A DNA stretch of 64,000 bases from Castellaniella sp. S9 (GTDB lineage: Bacteria; Pseudomonadota; Gammaproteobacteria; Burkholderiales; Burkholderiaceae_B), in NCBI RefSeq assembly GCF_027257175.1, contig NZ_JAPFGD010000003.1, positions 62,001-126,000 of the forward strand. Reading direction: 5' to 3'. Position 1 is the first letter of the stretch. The number at the start of each line of letters is the position of its first letter. Position numbers and translations under genes: made by a program. The notes below the pieces were generated by a model that was given only the letters and a program-made list of their open reading frames with translations, ran no database searches and was not told where the DNA came from. Below, piece after piece: positions 19,469 to 30,514 of this stretch.

Positions 19469-20065
19469 TCAGTGCGTCGCCGGGGCCTTGGGCATCCCGT
19501 CAGGCCCGACGTGCGCAAGGAACTCGCGCGCTTTCGGATTGCTGTCGGCCTGGGCCTGGATCAGCTTGATCGCCTGGGGCACCCATTTCGGCCGGTCGGC
19601 CTCGGGCTGGACAAAGTAATCGGCCGCATCGACCCGGTCGCCCTCCTCGATCACGTTGGCGCGCTCGATCAGGGGCAGATGCCAGCTGCTGGTCAGAAAG
19701 ACGTCGCGGGCGGGCTTGCCCGGGCACTGCTCGTGATAGGCGATCAGGCCATAGCCGATGGGCTTGTCGGGATCGGCCTTGTGAACCACGACGCCCTGGT
19801 CGGTCACTTCGTCCCAGGACCGGACGTAGCGCGTCATGACGGCATCGTAGAGGCAGGCGTCGGGATTGTCGCGAAAGCCCATGGAATGTGTCTTGAACTG
19901 GCCGAAATAGACCCGCTGGCTGCGTTCCGCCTTGATGTCGGCGGTGGCGTCCATCACGGTGTTGGGGGTGATCAGGGTCGCCACCGCCTTGCCCGCCCGA
20001 ATGGCGGCGCAGCCGGAAAGCGCGGTCGCGGACAATGCGGCCAGGACGATCAGGGTTTTCTTCAT
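19469..20065 (-). CDS. Predicted lipoprotein of unknown function
   Basis: The 198-residue protein begins MKKTLIVLAALSATALSGCAA, a signal peptide with a good lipobox (LSGC), so it should be lipid-anchored. The rest is soluble and contains VYFGQFKTHSMGF, CLYDAVMTRYVRSWDEV and WHLPLIERANVIEEGD. I do not recognise a named family. A GAGGAG-like ribosome-binding site precedes the ATG at 20065. It stands alone between the copper genes and the autotransporter, which diverges from it. Confidence 0.75.
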   Translation of the reverse strand: MKKTLIVLAALSATALSGCAAIRAGKAVATLITPNTVMDATADIKAERSQRVYFGQFKTHSMGFRDNPDACLYDAVMTRYVRSWDEVTDQGVVVHKADPDKPIGYGLIAYHEQCPGKPARDVFLTSSWHLPLIERANVIEEGDRVDAADYFVQPEADRPKWVPQAIKLIQAQADSNPKAREFLAHVGPDGMPKAPATH

Positions 20066-20240
20066 GGTGACTCCTCGAGTGGGCGGCGAAGGCAGCGGTG
20101 CCGCCGATGTGCATGGAAAAAGCGGGAGGGTGAAAACGGAAAGAAAACAAGTTTAGTAATAAGCGGCAATCTCGCTTTACATGTCAATCATAGAGGCGGC
20201 ACAATCTCAAAAACCTGAACGCAGACGATTGGAGCCCGCC

Positions 20241-22292
20241 ATGCCCACGGGAAACGCCCCCGCCCGCAAACCTCTCCGCGGCCCGACGGCCGCGCAAGGC
20301 CGCGGCCCCGGCTGGCGCCATGCGATCACCGTCGCCTCGGCGCTGTGCCTCGCGGGGCCCGCCTGGGCCGCCAACAGCGGCGGCAGCACGGATACGGATT
20401 GCGGCTTTTCCGGCGACAGCTACATCGGTGCCTGCAGCACCGATTCGTCCCCCGCGGCAGACGCCGACGTACGGATCGATTCGCCGCCGCCATCGGTCGG
20501 CGACCCGGACGTGCCTGTCATCGAAATCATCGGCGGCATGAGCGACGGCGACGCCACCCGCAACCGCGTGACGGTCACCGGTTCGGAAACCTACGACGGC
20601 ACGGCATTCGTCGGCGGATCCGCCACCTGCGGCGGGACCGCCGCCAACAACGCCGTCACTATCGGCGGCCAGGCCGTCCTCGTCAATACCGCAAACGTGG
20701 TAGGCGGCGAAAGCTGCTCCGGCGCCGCCGAGGGCAATACGGTGATCATCCAGGACCAGGCCGTCATCGACGGCGGAATCCTCATGGGCGGCAGCGGGGG
20801 TACCACCGCCACCGGCAACACCGTCATCATCCGCGACCAGGCGCGCGTCGAGAACAGCCAGGTGTTCGGCGGGCTGGCCATGGACGGCGATGCCACCGGC
20901 AACCGGATCATCCTGCAGGGCACCCCGATCCTGACCGGCACCCTGCTCATGGGCGGCAGCAGCGCCACGGGCGACGACACCACCGGCAACGTCCTCGAAA
21001 TTCGCGGCACCGGGCTCGTGGCGGGCGCCGTGGCGAACTTCGACCACTACCGCTACGTCCTGCCCCCCGGCACCGTGCCCGGCACCCCGGTGCTGACGAC
21101 CGACGTGACCTGCATGTGCGATGCCACCGTGTCGGTGGACGCCGAGCGGGGCGCCGGCCCCTTCCAGCCGGGCACACGGATCACCCTGATGCATTCCGAC
21201 GACCTGGACAGCGAACGGTACTCCGACACCCCGACATACATCACCGGACGACAAGGCCTGGCCCTGCGCTACCGCTGGGGCCTGACGGCCAACGCCACCG
21301 ACCTGGTCGCCACGGTCGCCGAGGTCAGCGTCAATGAGGAAAGCAAGGCGCCCGTCGAGGGCCGCATCGCGCCCCTGGCGCTGATCAACCAAGGCGGCGA
21401 CATGGTCGCCGGAGCGGCCATGGACCGTGCCCGGGCCGCGGCCAACGCCGGCCAATGGACCGGTTTCGGCACCATCGGCGGCGGCAGATCCCGCTATGCC
21501 TCGGGCTCGCACGTGGACGTCGACGGCCTGTCCTTCATCCTGGGCGCCGCCCGGCGCTTCCAGACCGGCACCGGCAGTCTGGCCGCCGGCGCTTTCGTCG
21601 AGCTGGGCACCGGCAACTACAGCAGCACCAACCGCTTCAGCAGCGGCACCGCGCGCGGCAGCGGCAAGAGCCGCTACTACGGCGTCGGCCTGATGGTGCG
21701 CCAGGACTTCGGCAACGCGGCCGCCGACGACCCGCGCGGCGCCCCCGGACCCTACGCCGAGGCCTCGCTGCGGGCCGGGCGGGCCAGCAGCGACTGGCGC
21801 AGCACCGACCTGAACCGCATGCTGGGCGCGGACGCCTCGTACGACAGCGCCGCGCCCTACTACGGCGCGCACCTGGGCCTGGGCTATGTCGCGGGCCTGG
21901 GCCCGGCCACCAGTGCCGACCTGTATGCCAAGTATTTCTGGAGCCACCAGGACGGCGACCAGGTCTCGATCGCGGGCGATGCCTTCCGCTTCAGCGACAC
22001 CGACTCGCACCGCGTACGCCTCGGCACCCGCTTGAACTACACGTTCAGCAGCCAGACGCGCGCCTACGCGGGCGCGGCCTGGGAACACGAGTTCGACGGC
22101 AATGCCCGCGCCACCGTCTACGGGTTCGAGGCCCCCTCCCCCAGTCTGAAGGGCGATACGGGCGTCTTTGAACTGGGGCTGGAGATCACGCCCAAGGAGG
22201 CCCGCGCGCTGACCGTCAGCCTGGGCCTGCAGGCCTACACCGGCAAGCGCGAAGGCCTGGGCGGCAGCGCGCTGCTGAAGTACGCGTTCTGA
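20241..22292 (+). CDS. Autotransporter with short repeat-containing passenger
   Basis: This type V secretion protein has 683 residues from the ATG at 20241, which has GGAG in front (an in-frame ATG at 20181 is the alternative). After a long signal sequence (VASALCLAGPAWA), the passenger carries about five degenerate 25-30 residue repeats with the pattern ATGNTVIIxDQAxVxxxxxxGG, for example GNTVIIQDQAVIDGGILMGG and GNTVIIRDQARVENSQVFGG, a likely beta-helix. From about residue 400 a 12-strand autotransporter barrel follows, ending LLKYAF with the usual terminal Phe. A CMCDATVS cysteine pair lies in between. The passenger is small for this family and its target is unknown. Confidence 0.85.
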   Translation: MPTGNAPARKPLRGPTAAQGRGPGWRHAITVASALCLAGPAWAANSGGSTDTDCGFSGDSYIGACSTDSSPAADADVRIDSPPPSVGDPDVPVIEIIGGMSDGDATRNRVTVTGSETYDGTAFVGGSATCGGTAANNAVTIGGQAVLVNTANVVGGESCSGAAEGNTVIIQDQAVIDGGILMGGSGGTTATGNTVIIRDQARVENSQVFGGLAMDGDATGNRIILQGTPILTGTLLMGGSSATGDDTTGNVLEIRGTGLVAGAVANFDHYRYVLPPGTVPGTPVLTTDVTCMCDATVSVDAERGAGPFQPGTRITLMHSDDLDSERYSDTPTYITGRQGLALRYRWGLTANATDLVATVAEVSVNEESKAPVEGRIAPLALINQGGDMVAGAAMDRARAAANAGQWTGFGTIGGGRSRYASGSHVDVDGLSFILGAARRFQTGTGSLAAGAFVELGTGNYSSTNRFSSGTARGSGKSRYYGVGLMVRQDFGNAAADDPRGAPGPYAEASLRAGRASSDWRSTDLNRMLGADASYDSAAPYYGAHLGLGYVAGLGPATSADLYAKYFWSHQDGDQVSIAGDAFRFSDTDSHRVRLGTRLNYTFSSQTRAYAGAAWEHEFDGNARATVYGFEAPSPSLKGDTGVFELGLEITPKEARALTVSLGLQAYTGKREGLGGSALLKYAF

Positions 22293-22297
22293 CGGCC

Positions 22298-23596
22298 TCA
22301 GCCCGACAGTTTGTCGAGCAGGCCGTACCAGGCTACGCCGGCGGAAATGTAGAAGCGCTGCAAGCCATGCAGCGGGATCGGCGACGGGGTCGTGATGGGA
22401 AAAGGGAAATCCTGCTCCGGCCCGCCCGTCAGCCAGGCGGCGAGGTGCTTGCCCATGGCCGTGGCGGTGGCCACCCCCCGTCCGTTATAGCCCAGGGCGA
22501 TCGTCACGCCCGGTGCCGGCCGGTGCACGTGCGGCAGGAAGTCCCGCGTGATGGCGATCCGGCCGCCCCAGCGGTACTCGAACTGAAAGGGCGCCAGCGC
22601 CGGATAAAGCTGCGCCAGCGCGCGCTCCACGTGGGCGAAATCGGCCGGCCCCGCGGGATTCGCAAACAGGCCGCGGCCGCCCATCAGCAGGCGCCCCTGG
22701 GCATCCTTGCGCAGATAGACCAGCAGGCGCTGGGCGGTCGACAGCGTCTCACCGCCCGCCAGGATGTGCGCCGCGGCCGCCCCCAGCGGGGGCGTGGCCA
22801 CGATGAAGCTGTTGGCCGACAGAATGGTACGCGCCAGTCCCGGCCACAGGCCGTCGCTGTATCCGTTGGTAGCCAGCACGACCTGGTCGGACAGCACCCG
22901 GGCACCGCCCGCCACGGTCGCGACCCACCGCCGGCCGTCGCGCCGCAGGTCGGTCACGGGGCTGGCGCCATGGATACGCGCGCCGGCCTGCAAGGCCGCC
23001 GCCGCCAGCCCGCGGGCATAGGACAGGGGCTGGATGCTGCCGGCGCGCCGGTCCAGCCAGCCGCCATGGAATTGGTCCGAGCCGGTCCGCGTGACCATGG
23101 CCTGGCGATCCAGGACATCGACCGCCGCCCCCCGATCCCGCCACTGTTGGGCGCGGCGATGGAGGGCCGGCACCCCCGCCGGGGTATAGCTGGCCTGCAG
23201 CCAGCCCGCGCGCACCGGTGCGCAGTCGATCCGGTGCCGTGCGATCAGTTCGAACACCAGGTCCGCCGAACCGGCAATCGCATCGAGCAGGGGTTCGGCG
23301 CGGGCGCCCAGCAACGCGGCCAGTTCATCGGGGTCGTGCTTGAGCGTCGGATTGACCTGGCCGCCATTGCGGCCCGACGCGCCCCAGCCGGGTTCGTGCG
23401 CCTCGAGCACACAGACCGACGCACCGGCCTGCGCCAGATGCAGGGCCGTGGACAGGCCCGTGTACCCTCCCCCGACGACCAGCACGTCCGCCTGGCAAGC
23501 GTCCTCGATCGGCGGGGTGGGCGCCGCGGGCGCCGCGCCGGCCGCCCAGAGCGACGCCGCGGCCGGATGGGACATGACTGGACGTATGCTTGCCAT
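22298..23596 (-). CDS. FAD-dependent amine/amino-acid oxidoreductase (DAO family)
   Basis: The 432-residue protein has an N-terminal Rossmann dinucleotide motif VLVVGGGYTGLSTALHLAQAG and the DAO-family GASGRNGGQVNP segment where the substrate and flavin meet. WGGRIAITRDFLPHVH and LGYNGRGVATATAMGK near the C-terminus also bind FAD. It resembles gamma-glutamylputrescine oxidase (PuuB) and related enzymes that deaminate amines or N-substituted amino acids. It lies just downstream of an amino-acid ABC transporter on the same strand, suggesting that the imported compound is its substrate; the exact compound is unknown. The ATG at 23596 has GGGAG upstream. Confidence 0.85.
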   Translation of the reverse strand: MASIRPVMSHPAAASLWAAGAAPAAPTPPIEDACQADVLVVGGGYTGLSTALHLAQAGASVCVLEAHEPGWGASGRNGGQVNPTLKHDPDELAALLGARAEPLLDAIAGSADLVFELIARHRIDCAPVRAGWLQASYTPAGVPALHRRAQQWRDRGAAVDVLDRQAMVTRTGSDQFHGGWLDRRAGSIQPLSYARGLAAAALQAGARIHGASPVTDLRRDGRRWVATVAGGARVLSDQVVLATNGYSDGLWPGLARTILSANSFIVATPPLGAAAAHILAGGETLSTAQRLLVYLRKDAQGRLLMGGRGLFANPAGPADFAHVERALAQLYPALAPFQFEYRWGGRIAITRDFLPHVHRPAPGVTIALGYNGRGVATATAMGKHLAAWLTGGPEQDFPFPITTPSPIPLHGLQRFYISAGVAWYGLLDKLSG

Positions 23597-23681
23597 GGAG
23601 ATGCTCCCGGTGTTTCCTGGTGTCGTGTTTGCGTGAATTCGAGCGCTTGCGTATCGATGGGGCCGCCAGGCCGATGGGGCA

Positions 23682-24412
<731 letters not shown>

Positions 24413-24416
<4 letters not shown>

Positions 24417-25075
24417 CGTGCACGCCCCGCGCCCATGCGCCATTCCAGCCGCTTGAGGATCCACACCAGCGGCAGGCTCATGAACAGGTACAGCAACGCC
24501 ACCAGGGTATAGACCGTCATGTTCTGGAATGTCGAGGACGCGATGAGCTGCCCCTGCCGCGTCAGCTCGGCCACGGTGATCGTCGACACCAGCGACGAAT
24601 CCTTGAGCATCATCACCAGGGTATTGCCATAGGGCGGCAAAGCGATCCGGAAGGCCTGGGGCAGGACGACGCGGCGCATCAGCAGCGGCGTGCGCATGCC
24701 GATCGCCTGGGCCGCCTCGCGTTGGCCCTCGTCCACCGCCTCGATGCCCGCGCGGAAATTTTCCGCCTGGTAGGCGCTATAGGCGATGCCCAGGCCGATG
24801 ACGCCGGCCTGGAATGCCGTGAGCTGGATATTGAACTCGGGCAACACGAAATAGATGTAAAAAAGCTGGACGATGATCGGCAGGCCGCGAATCACATTGA
24901 TGATCGACGAGGCGCCCGCCCGCAGCGGCGCCACATGGCTCAGGCGCATCAGCGCCAGGCCCAGGCCGATCACGCTGCTGAGCAGGAACGACAGGACCGT
25001 GACCTGCAAGGTGACGACCGCGCCTTGCAGCAGGATCGGCAGGAAGTCGCGGGCCTGCTGCAGGAATTCATGCAT
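24413..25075 (-). CDS. Polar amino-acid ABC transporter, permease
   Basis: This 220-residue inner-membrane permease of the HisM/GlnP type has about five helices. The cytoplasmic coupling loop [16 protein letters not shown], with the EAA motif, sits near residue 130, and [16 protein letters not shown] is the usual N-terminal helix motif. It lies 15 bases after the binding protein and overlaps the ATPase gene. Only one permease is encoded, so it would form a homodimer. Confidence 0.92.
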
Positions 25076-25090
25076 GCCGCGGGCCGCCCA

Positions 25091-25861
25091 TCAAATGCCC
25101 CATTTGGCGATGATCTTGTCGAGTTCGCCACTGGCCTTGACCTTGGCGATCGCGTCATTCAGAGCCTTGCGCAGTTCATCGTCGCCCTTGCGCACCACCA
25201 GGCAGATGCTGCCGACGGCTTCTTGTTTGTAATCCTGGACCAGCTTGACGTCCTTGAGAGTGCCTTGCTGGATCTGATAGGCCATGATGGGCTTGTCGGC
25301 CACGCCCGCATCGATGCGGCCCAGCGCCAGGTCGCGCGCCATGTCGGCGATCGAGTCATAGGTGCGGATTTCCTTGAAGTAGCCTTTCTTCATCAGCAGG
25401 TTGTAATAGGTCGTGCCCGCCTGCGCGCCGACGACCTTGCCCTTGAGATCATCCAGGGTCTTGTAGTCGTTGGTCTCGCTGGTCCTGACCAGCAGGCCGT
25501 CGCCGTAGGTTTCGTACACGGGGTCCGTGAAATCGACGACCTTGGCCCGCTCGTCGGTCTTGATCATGGCGGCCGAGATCACATCGAGCTTGTTCGAGGT
25601 CAGGGACGGGATCAGCGCCGAGAACACGGTCTGCTGGATTTCGGCCTCGTAGCCGGCGGCCTTGGCCACGGCATGGGCCGTATCGACCATCATGCCTTCG
25701 ATCGTATTGGTCTTGACGTCCAGAAAGGTGAACGGGATGCCGGTGGACGTGGCCCCCACCCTCAGGGTCTTGGCGCTGGCCGCGGTGGACAGCACGCCGG
25801 CACCGGCGCAAAGGCAGAGTGCGGCGGCGGCAAAGCGCAGCAAGGAATTCACGCGAATCAT
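25091..25861 (-). CDS. Amino-acid ABC transporter, periplasmic substrate-binding protein
   Basis: The 256-residue family 3 solute-binding protein has a signal peptide ending STAASA and a mature domain beginning KTLRVGATSTGIPFTF. SALIPSLTSNKLDVISAAMIKTDERAKVVDFTDP (read in parts) and LKGKVVGAQAGTTYY match the polar amino-acid binding fold. The ATG at 25861 follows AGGAG. It heads the operon binding protein, permease, ATPase and oxidase, and diverges from an IclR regulator. The ligand is not readable from the sequence. Confidence 0.92.
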   Translation of the reverse strand: MIRVNSLLRFAAAALCLCAGAGVLSTAASAKTLRVGATSTGIPFTFLDVKTNTIEGMMVDTAHAVAKAAGYEAEIQQTVFSALIPSLTSNKLDVISAAMIKTDERAKVVDFTDPVYETYGDGLLVRTSETNDYKTLDDLKGKVVGAQAGTTYYNLLMKKGYFKEIRTYDSIADMARDLALGRIDAGVADKPIMAYQIQQGTLKDVKLVQDYKQEAVGSICLVVRKGDDELRKALNDAIAKVKASGELDKIIAKWGI

Positions 25862-26034
25862 GGCGGGTCTCCTGTGATGTTCCCCCGGACTGGGGCCGGA
25901 TCGGGGATCAGGCCCGCCGTGCGGGTGAAAGCAGAAATGGTGCGGGTCATGAGCGGCCCGAGCGGACCGGTAATTCGATATTAGAAAGATATATATCGAT
26001 TCTCTATTGGTAATAACCATTAAACAATTAAGTC

Positions 26035-26051
26035 AAATCGATATTCGATTT
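26035..26051. promoter_or_regulatory. Putative IclR operator
   Basis: AAATCGATATTCGATTT is a perfect inverted repeat of 7-base arms around TAT, ending 27 bases before the IclR start codon. The same half-site appears as ATATCGATT at 25993-26001 and ATTCGATAT at 25973-25981. This AT-rich stretch between the divergent IclR and ABC transporter genes is the natural control region for both. Binding by the neighbouring IclR protein is inferred. Confidence 0.5.
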
Positions 26052-26078
26052 TTAAAAGAAATTCCCTATACTGGCGGC

Positions 26079-26876
26079 ATGAACACACCCGCCGCACGTC
26101 CCCGCAAGGTCAGCCCGCTGTTCAATCAGTCGCTGGAAAAAGGACTCGCCGTCATCCGCGCCTTCAGCACTGCCCACCGCTCGATGACCATGGGCGAGGT
26201 GGCGCAGGCGGTCGACATCAACCGCAGCTCGGCCCAGCGCATGGTGTACACGCTCGAGCAGCTGGGCTATTTGAAAAAGCAGCCGCGGACGCACCACTAT
26301 CGCCTGACGGTCAAAGTCCTGGAGCTGGGCTTCAACTACCTCAGTACGCACACCTTGATCGACATCGCGAATCCGTTCCTGGCGGAACTGTCGAACGTCT
26401 CCCAGGAAACCATCTGCCTCACCGAGGCCGAGGGCGCCGAAATGGTGTACATCGCGCGTTTCGTCAGTGCGCGATACATCCCGATCCACATGCCCATCGG
26501 CAGCCGCATCCCCATGTATTGCACCGGCTCGGGACGGGCCTACCTCAGCGCCTTGCCGGGGGACGAGGCCCTGGCGCTGCTGCGCGCCATGCCACGCACG
26601 GCACACACCATGCACACGCGCACCGACGAGGCCGAATTGCTGGGCCTGCTGCGCGACGCGCGCCGGCGCGGCTATGCCGTCAACCAAGAGGAACTGTTCC
26701 TCGGCGACATGACGCTGGCCGCCCCCATCCTGAACGGCGCCGGCCGCCCGGTCGCCGCCGTGCACATCGTCGCCCCGACCAGCCGATGGAAACTGCAGGA
26801 CGCCCAGGAACGCCTCGTCCCCTCGCTGCTGGCCTGCGCACGGTCGCTGAACAATTCGATCCGCGCCATGGACTGA
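26079..26876 (+). CDS. IclR-family transcriptional regulator
   Basis: The 265-residue protein has an N-terminal winged helix (about residues 15-80, with MGEVAQAVDINRSSAQRMVYTLEQLGYL read in parts) and a C-terminal IclR effector domain, including SGRAYLSALPGDEA and NQEELFLGDMTLAAPIL. It probably controls the divergent amino-acid ABC transporter and oxidase operon, sensing its substrate or a breakdown product. The ATG at 26079 matches family N-termini; a longer in-frame start would run back through the operator-like palindrome. Confidence 0.9.
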   Translation: MNTPAARPRKVSPLFNQSLEKGLAVIRAFSTAHRSMTMGEVAQAVDINRSSAQRMVYTLEQLGYLKKQPRTHHYRLTVKVLELGFNYLSTHTLIDIANPFLAELSNVSQETICLTEAEGAEMVYIARFVSARYIPIHMPIGSRIPMYCTGSGRAYLSALPGDEALALLRAMPRTAHTMHTRTDEAELLGLLRDARRRGYAVNQEELFLGDMTLAAPILNGAGRPVAAVHIVAPTSRWKLQDAQERLVPSLLACARSLNNSIRAMD

Positions 26877-26958
26877 GCAGCCGCCGGGGATGCCGGCGCG
26901 GCGAATCCGCACCGGCCGGCCCTCAGATCGTCAGGCTACGTATTGCTGAGACACGACA

Positions 26959-27717
26959 CTAGCCGATCACGGCCATCAGGCGGACATGGGCGCGGCTGAG
27001 GTGCCGCTGCATGGCGGCCTGCGCCTGCAGCGGATCGCGATCGGCGACCGCCTCGTAGATGTCCTGGTGTTCCTGGACGGCGTCCTGCCAGACCGCCTGG
27101 TTGTCGAACAGGCGATGCATGGAACCGCCGATCGGCGTATAGCGCTGGTCGAACAGCTCCTCCAGGGTCTGGATCAGCAATCGGTTGTCGGTGGTCGACG
27201 CCAAGGTCACGTGGAACTGGCGGTCGGCATCGGCCAATGGCTTGTCGCCCATGCGATTGCGCATGCCCAGCGCCTTGCGCATGGCGGCCACGCTGGCGCC
27301 CAGGGCCTTGAGCTGTTCGCGATTGATGAAACGGGCGGCGTGGGCAGCCACCCCGCCTTCCAGGAAATACCGGGCCTGGTTCACGTCCCTGGGGCTGTGC
27401 CCCATCAACGAGGCCTCGAAGCCGGGCTCGACGGCCGATGCGGGCGTCTGGACCGCCCCGCCGTCCGCCGGGGCGCGCCTGAGATAGATCCCCGAGCCGA
27501 CGCGGATCTCGATCTCGCCCTGCAGTTCCAGCACGATCAGCGCCTCGCGCAAGCTGGGCCTGGAGACCTTCAGCAGCTGCGCCAGCTCGCGTTCCGAGGG
27601 CAGGCGCGAGCCGGCGGGTATGTCCATCTTGCGGATTTCCTGCCGCAGCGCCTCGGCGATGTGCAGGTAACCCCGGGTGCGATCCATGGGTCGCAGCAAA
27701 GCATCGGTCTTTTCCAT
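26959..27717 (-). CDS. FadR/GntR-family regulator (FCD domain)
   Basis: The 252-residue protein has an N-terminal GntR winged helix (SRLPSERELAQLLKVSRPSLREALIVLE, read in parts) and an all-helical FCD ligand domain with the metal-binding histidines expected near FHVTLASTTDN and EHQDIYEAV. FCD regulators usually bind carboxylates. It diverges from the chimeric permease and L-fuconate pathway genes, so control of that operon is likely. The ATG at 27717 has GGAG upstream. Nested inverted repeats fill the space between the two genes. Confidence 0.9.
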   Translation of the reverse strand: MEKTDALLRPMDRTRGYLHIAEALRQEIRKMDIPAGSRLPSERELAQLLKVSRPSLREALIVLELQGEIEIRVGSGIYLRRAPADGGAVQTPASAVEPGFEASLMGHSPRDVNQARYFLEGGVAAHAARFINREQLKALGASVAAMRKALGMRNRMGDKPLADADRQFHVTLASTTDNRLLIQTLEELFDQRYTPIGGSMHRLFDNQAVWQDAVQEHQDIYEAVADRDPLQAQAAMQRHLSRAHVRLMAVIG

Positions 27718-27770
27718 GGCGGGCTCCAACCAGGCGCGAAAATCGAGAGAGCGCCCATTTTAATTTGATC

Positions 27771-27821
27771 AGACCGGTAAAGCAAAATCATAGGGAAAAC
27801 CATAAATGGTTTTACCGGTCT
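27771..27821. promoter_or_regulatory. Nested inverted repeats, putative FadR-type operators
   Basis: AGACCGGTAAA at 27771-27781 is a perfect inverted repeat of TTTACCGGTCT at 27811-27821. Between them AAAACCAT and ATGGTTTT form a second palindrome at 27796-27813. GGT-TTT-ACC inside the right half fits the GGT-N3-ACC core of FadR-group regulators. The arrangement lies between the divergent FadR-type gene and the permease-fucose operon. Confidence 0.6.
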
Positions 27822-27867
27822 GTCCAGTTAATCTATGGACTCCGTCTGGCGTTCATCGGTTGCGAAC

Positions 27868-29629
<1,762 letters not shown>

Positions 29630-29669
29630 TACCGTCAGCCGACAATCATCTGAAATCTGAAGGAAGGAC

Positions 29670-30512
29670 ATGAAACTACTCCGTGTAGGCCCCAAGGGCC
29701 AAGAGCGCCCCGCCATGCTCGATGCGCAGGGCGGTATCCGCGACCTGTCCGGCAAAGTCGCCGACATCGCCGGCGAGGTCCTCACGCCGCAAGGCCTGGC
29801 CGCCCTGCACGCCATCGACATCGATACGCTGCCGCTGGTCGAGGGCGCGCCGCGCATCGGCGCCTGCGTGGGCGGCATCGGGAAGTTCATCTGCATCGGC
29901 CTGAACTACGCCGACCACGCCGCTGAAACGGGTGCCGACATTCCCAAGGAACCCGTGGTGTTCAACAAATGGACCAGCGCGGTCATCGGTCCCGACGACG
30001 ACGTCGAGATCCCGCGGGGTTCGGTCAAGACCGACTGGGAAGTCGAGCTGGGCGTCGTGATCGGCCAGGGGGGACGCTACATCGACGAGGCCAATGCACT
30101 GGATCACGTGGCCGGATACTGCGTGGTCAACGACATCTCGGAACGCGAATACCAACTGGAGCGCGGCGGCACCTGGGACAAGGGCAAGGGCTGCGACACC
30201 TTCGGCCCGATCGGCCCCTGGCTGGTGACGCGCGACGAGGTGCCCGATCCCGGCCATTTGTCCCTATGGCTGGAGGTCGACGGCAAGCGCTACCAGGACG
30301 GTTCCACCTCGACCATGGTGTTTTCCGTCCCCCAGATCGTCAGTTACCTCAGCCGCTTCATGAGCCTGCAGCCCGGCGACCTCATTTCCACCGGCACGCC
30401 GCCCGGCGTGGGGCTGGGACAGAAGCCCCCCGTCTACCTGCGGGCGGGACAAACCATGCGCCTGGGCATCGAGGGCCTGGGCGTGCAAACCCAACGAACC
30501 ATACAAGCCTGA
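29670..30512 (+). CDS. FAH-family hydrolase, probable 2,4-diketo-3-deoxy-L-fuconate hydrolase
   Basis: The 280-residue protein belongs to the fumarylacetoacetate hydrolase family. FICIGLNYADHAAETG, the metal-binding DWEVELGVVIG and STGTPPGVGLGQKPP are clear. In the non-phosphorylating L-fucose route known from Xanthomonas, this enzyme type splits 2,4-diketo-3-deoxy-L-fuconate into pyruvate and L-lactate. Its place between an SDR and an L-fuconate dehydratase homologue supports that reading over a ureidoglycolate-lyase-like role. AGGAAGG lies just before the ATG. Confidence 0.85.
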   Translation: MKLLRVGPKGQERPAMLDAQGGIRDLSGKVADIAGEVLTPQGLAALHAIDIDTLPLVEGAPRIGACVGGIGKFICIGLNYADHAAETGADIPKEPVVFNKWTSAVIGPDDDVEIPRGSVKTDWEVELGVVIGQGGRYIDEANALDHVAGYCVVNDISEREYQLERGGTWDKGKGCDTFGPIGPWLVTRDEVPDPGHLSLWLEVDGKRYQDGSTSTMVFSVPQIVSYLSRFMSLQPGDLISTGTPPGVGLGQKPPVYLRAGQTMRLGIEGLGVQTQRTIQA

Positions 30513-30514
30513 CC

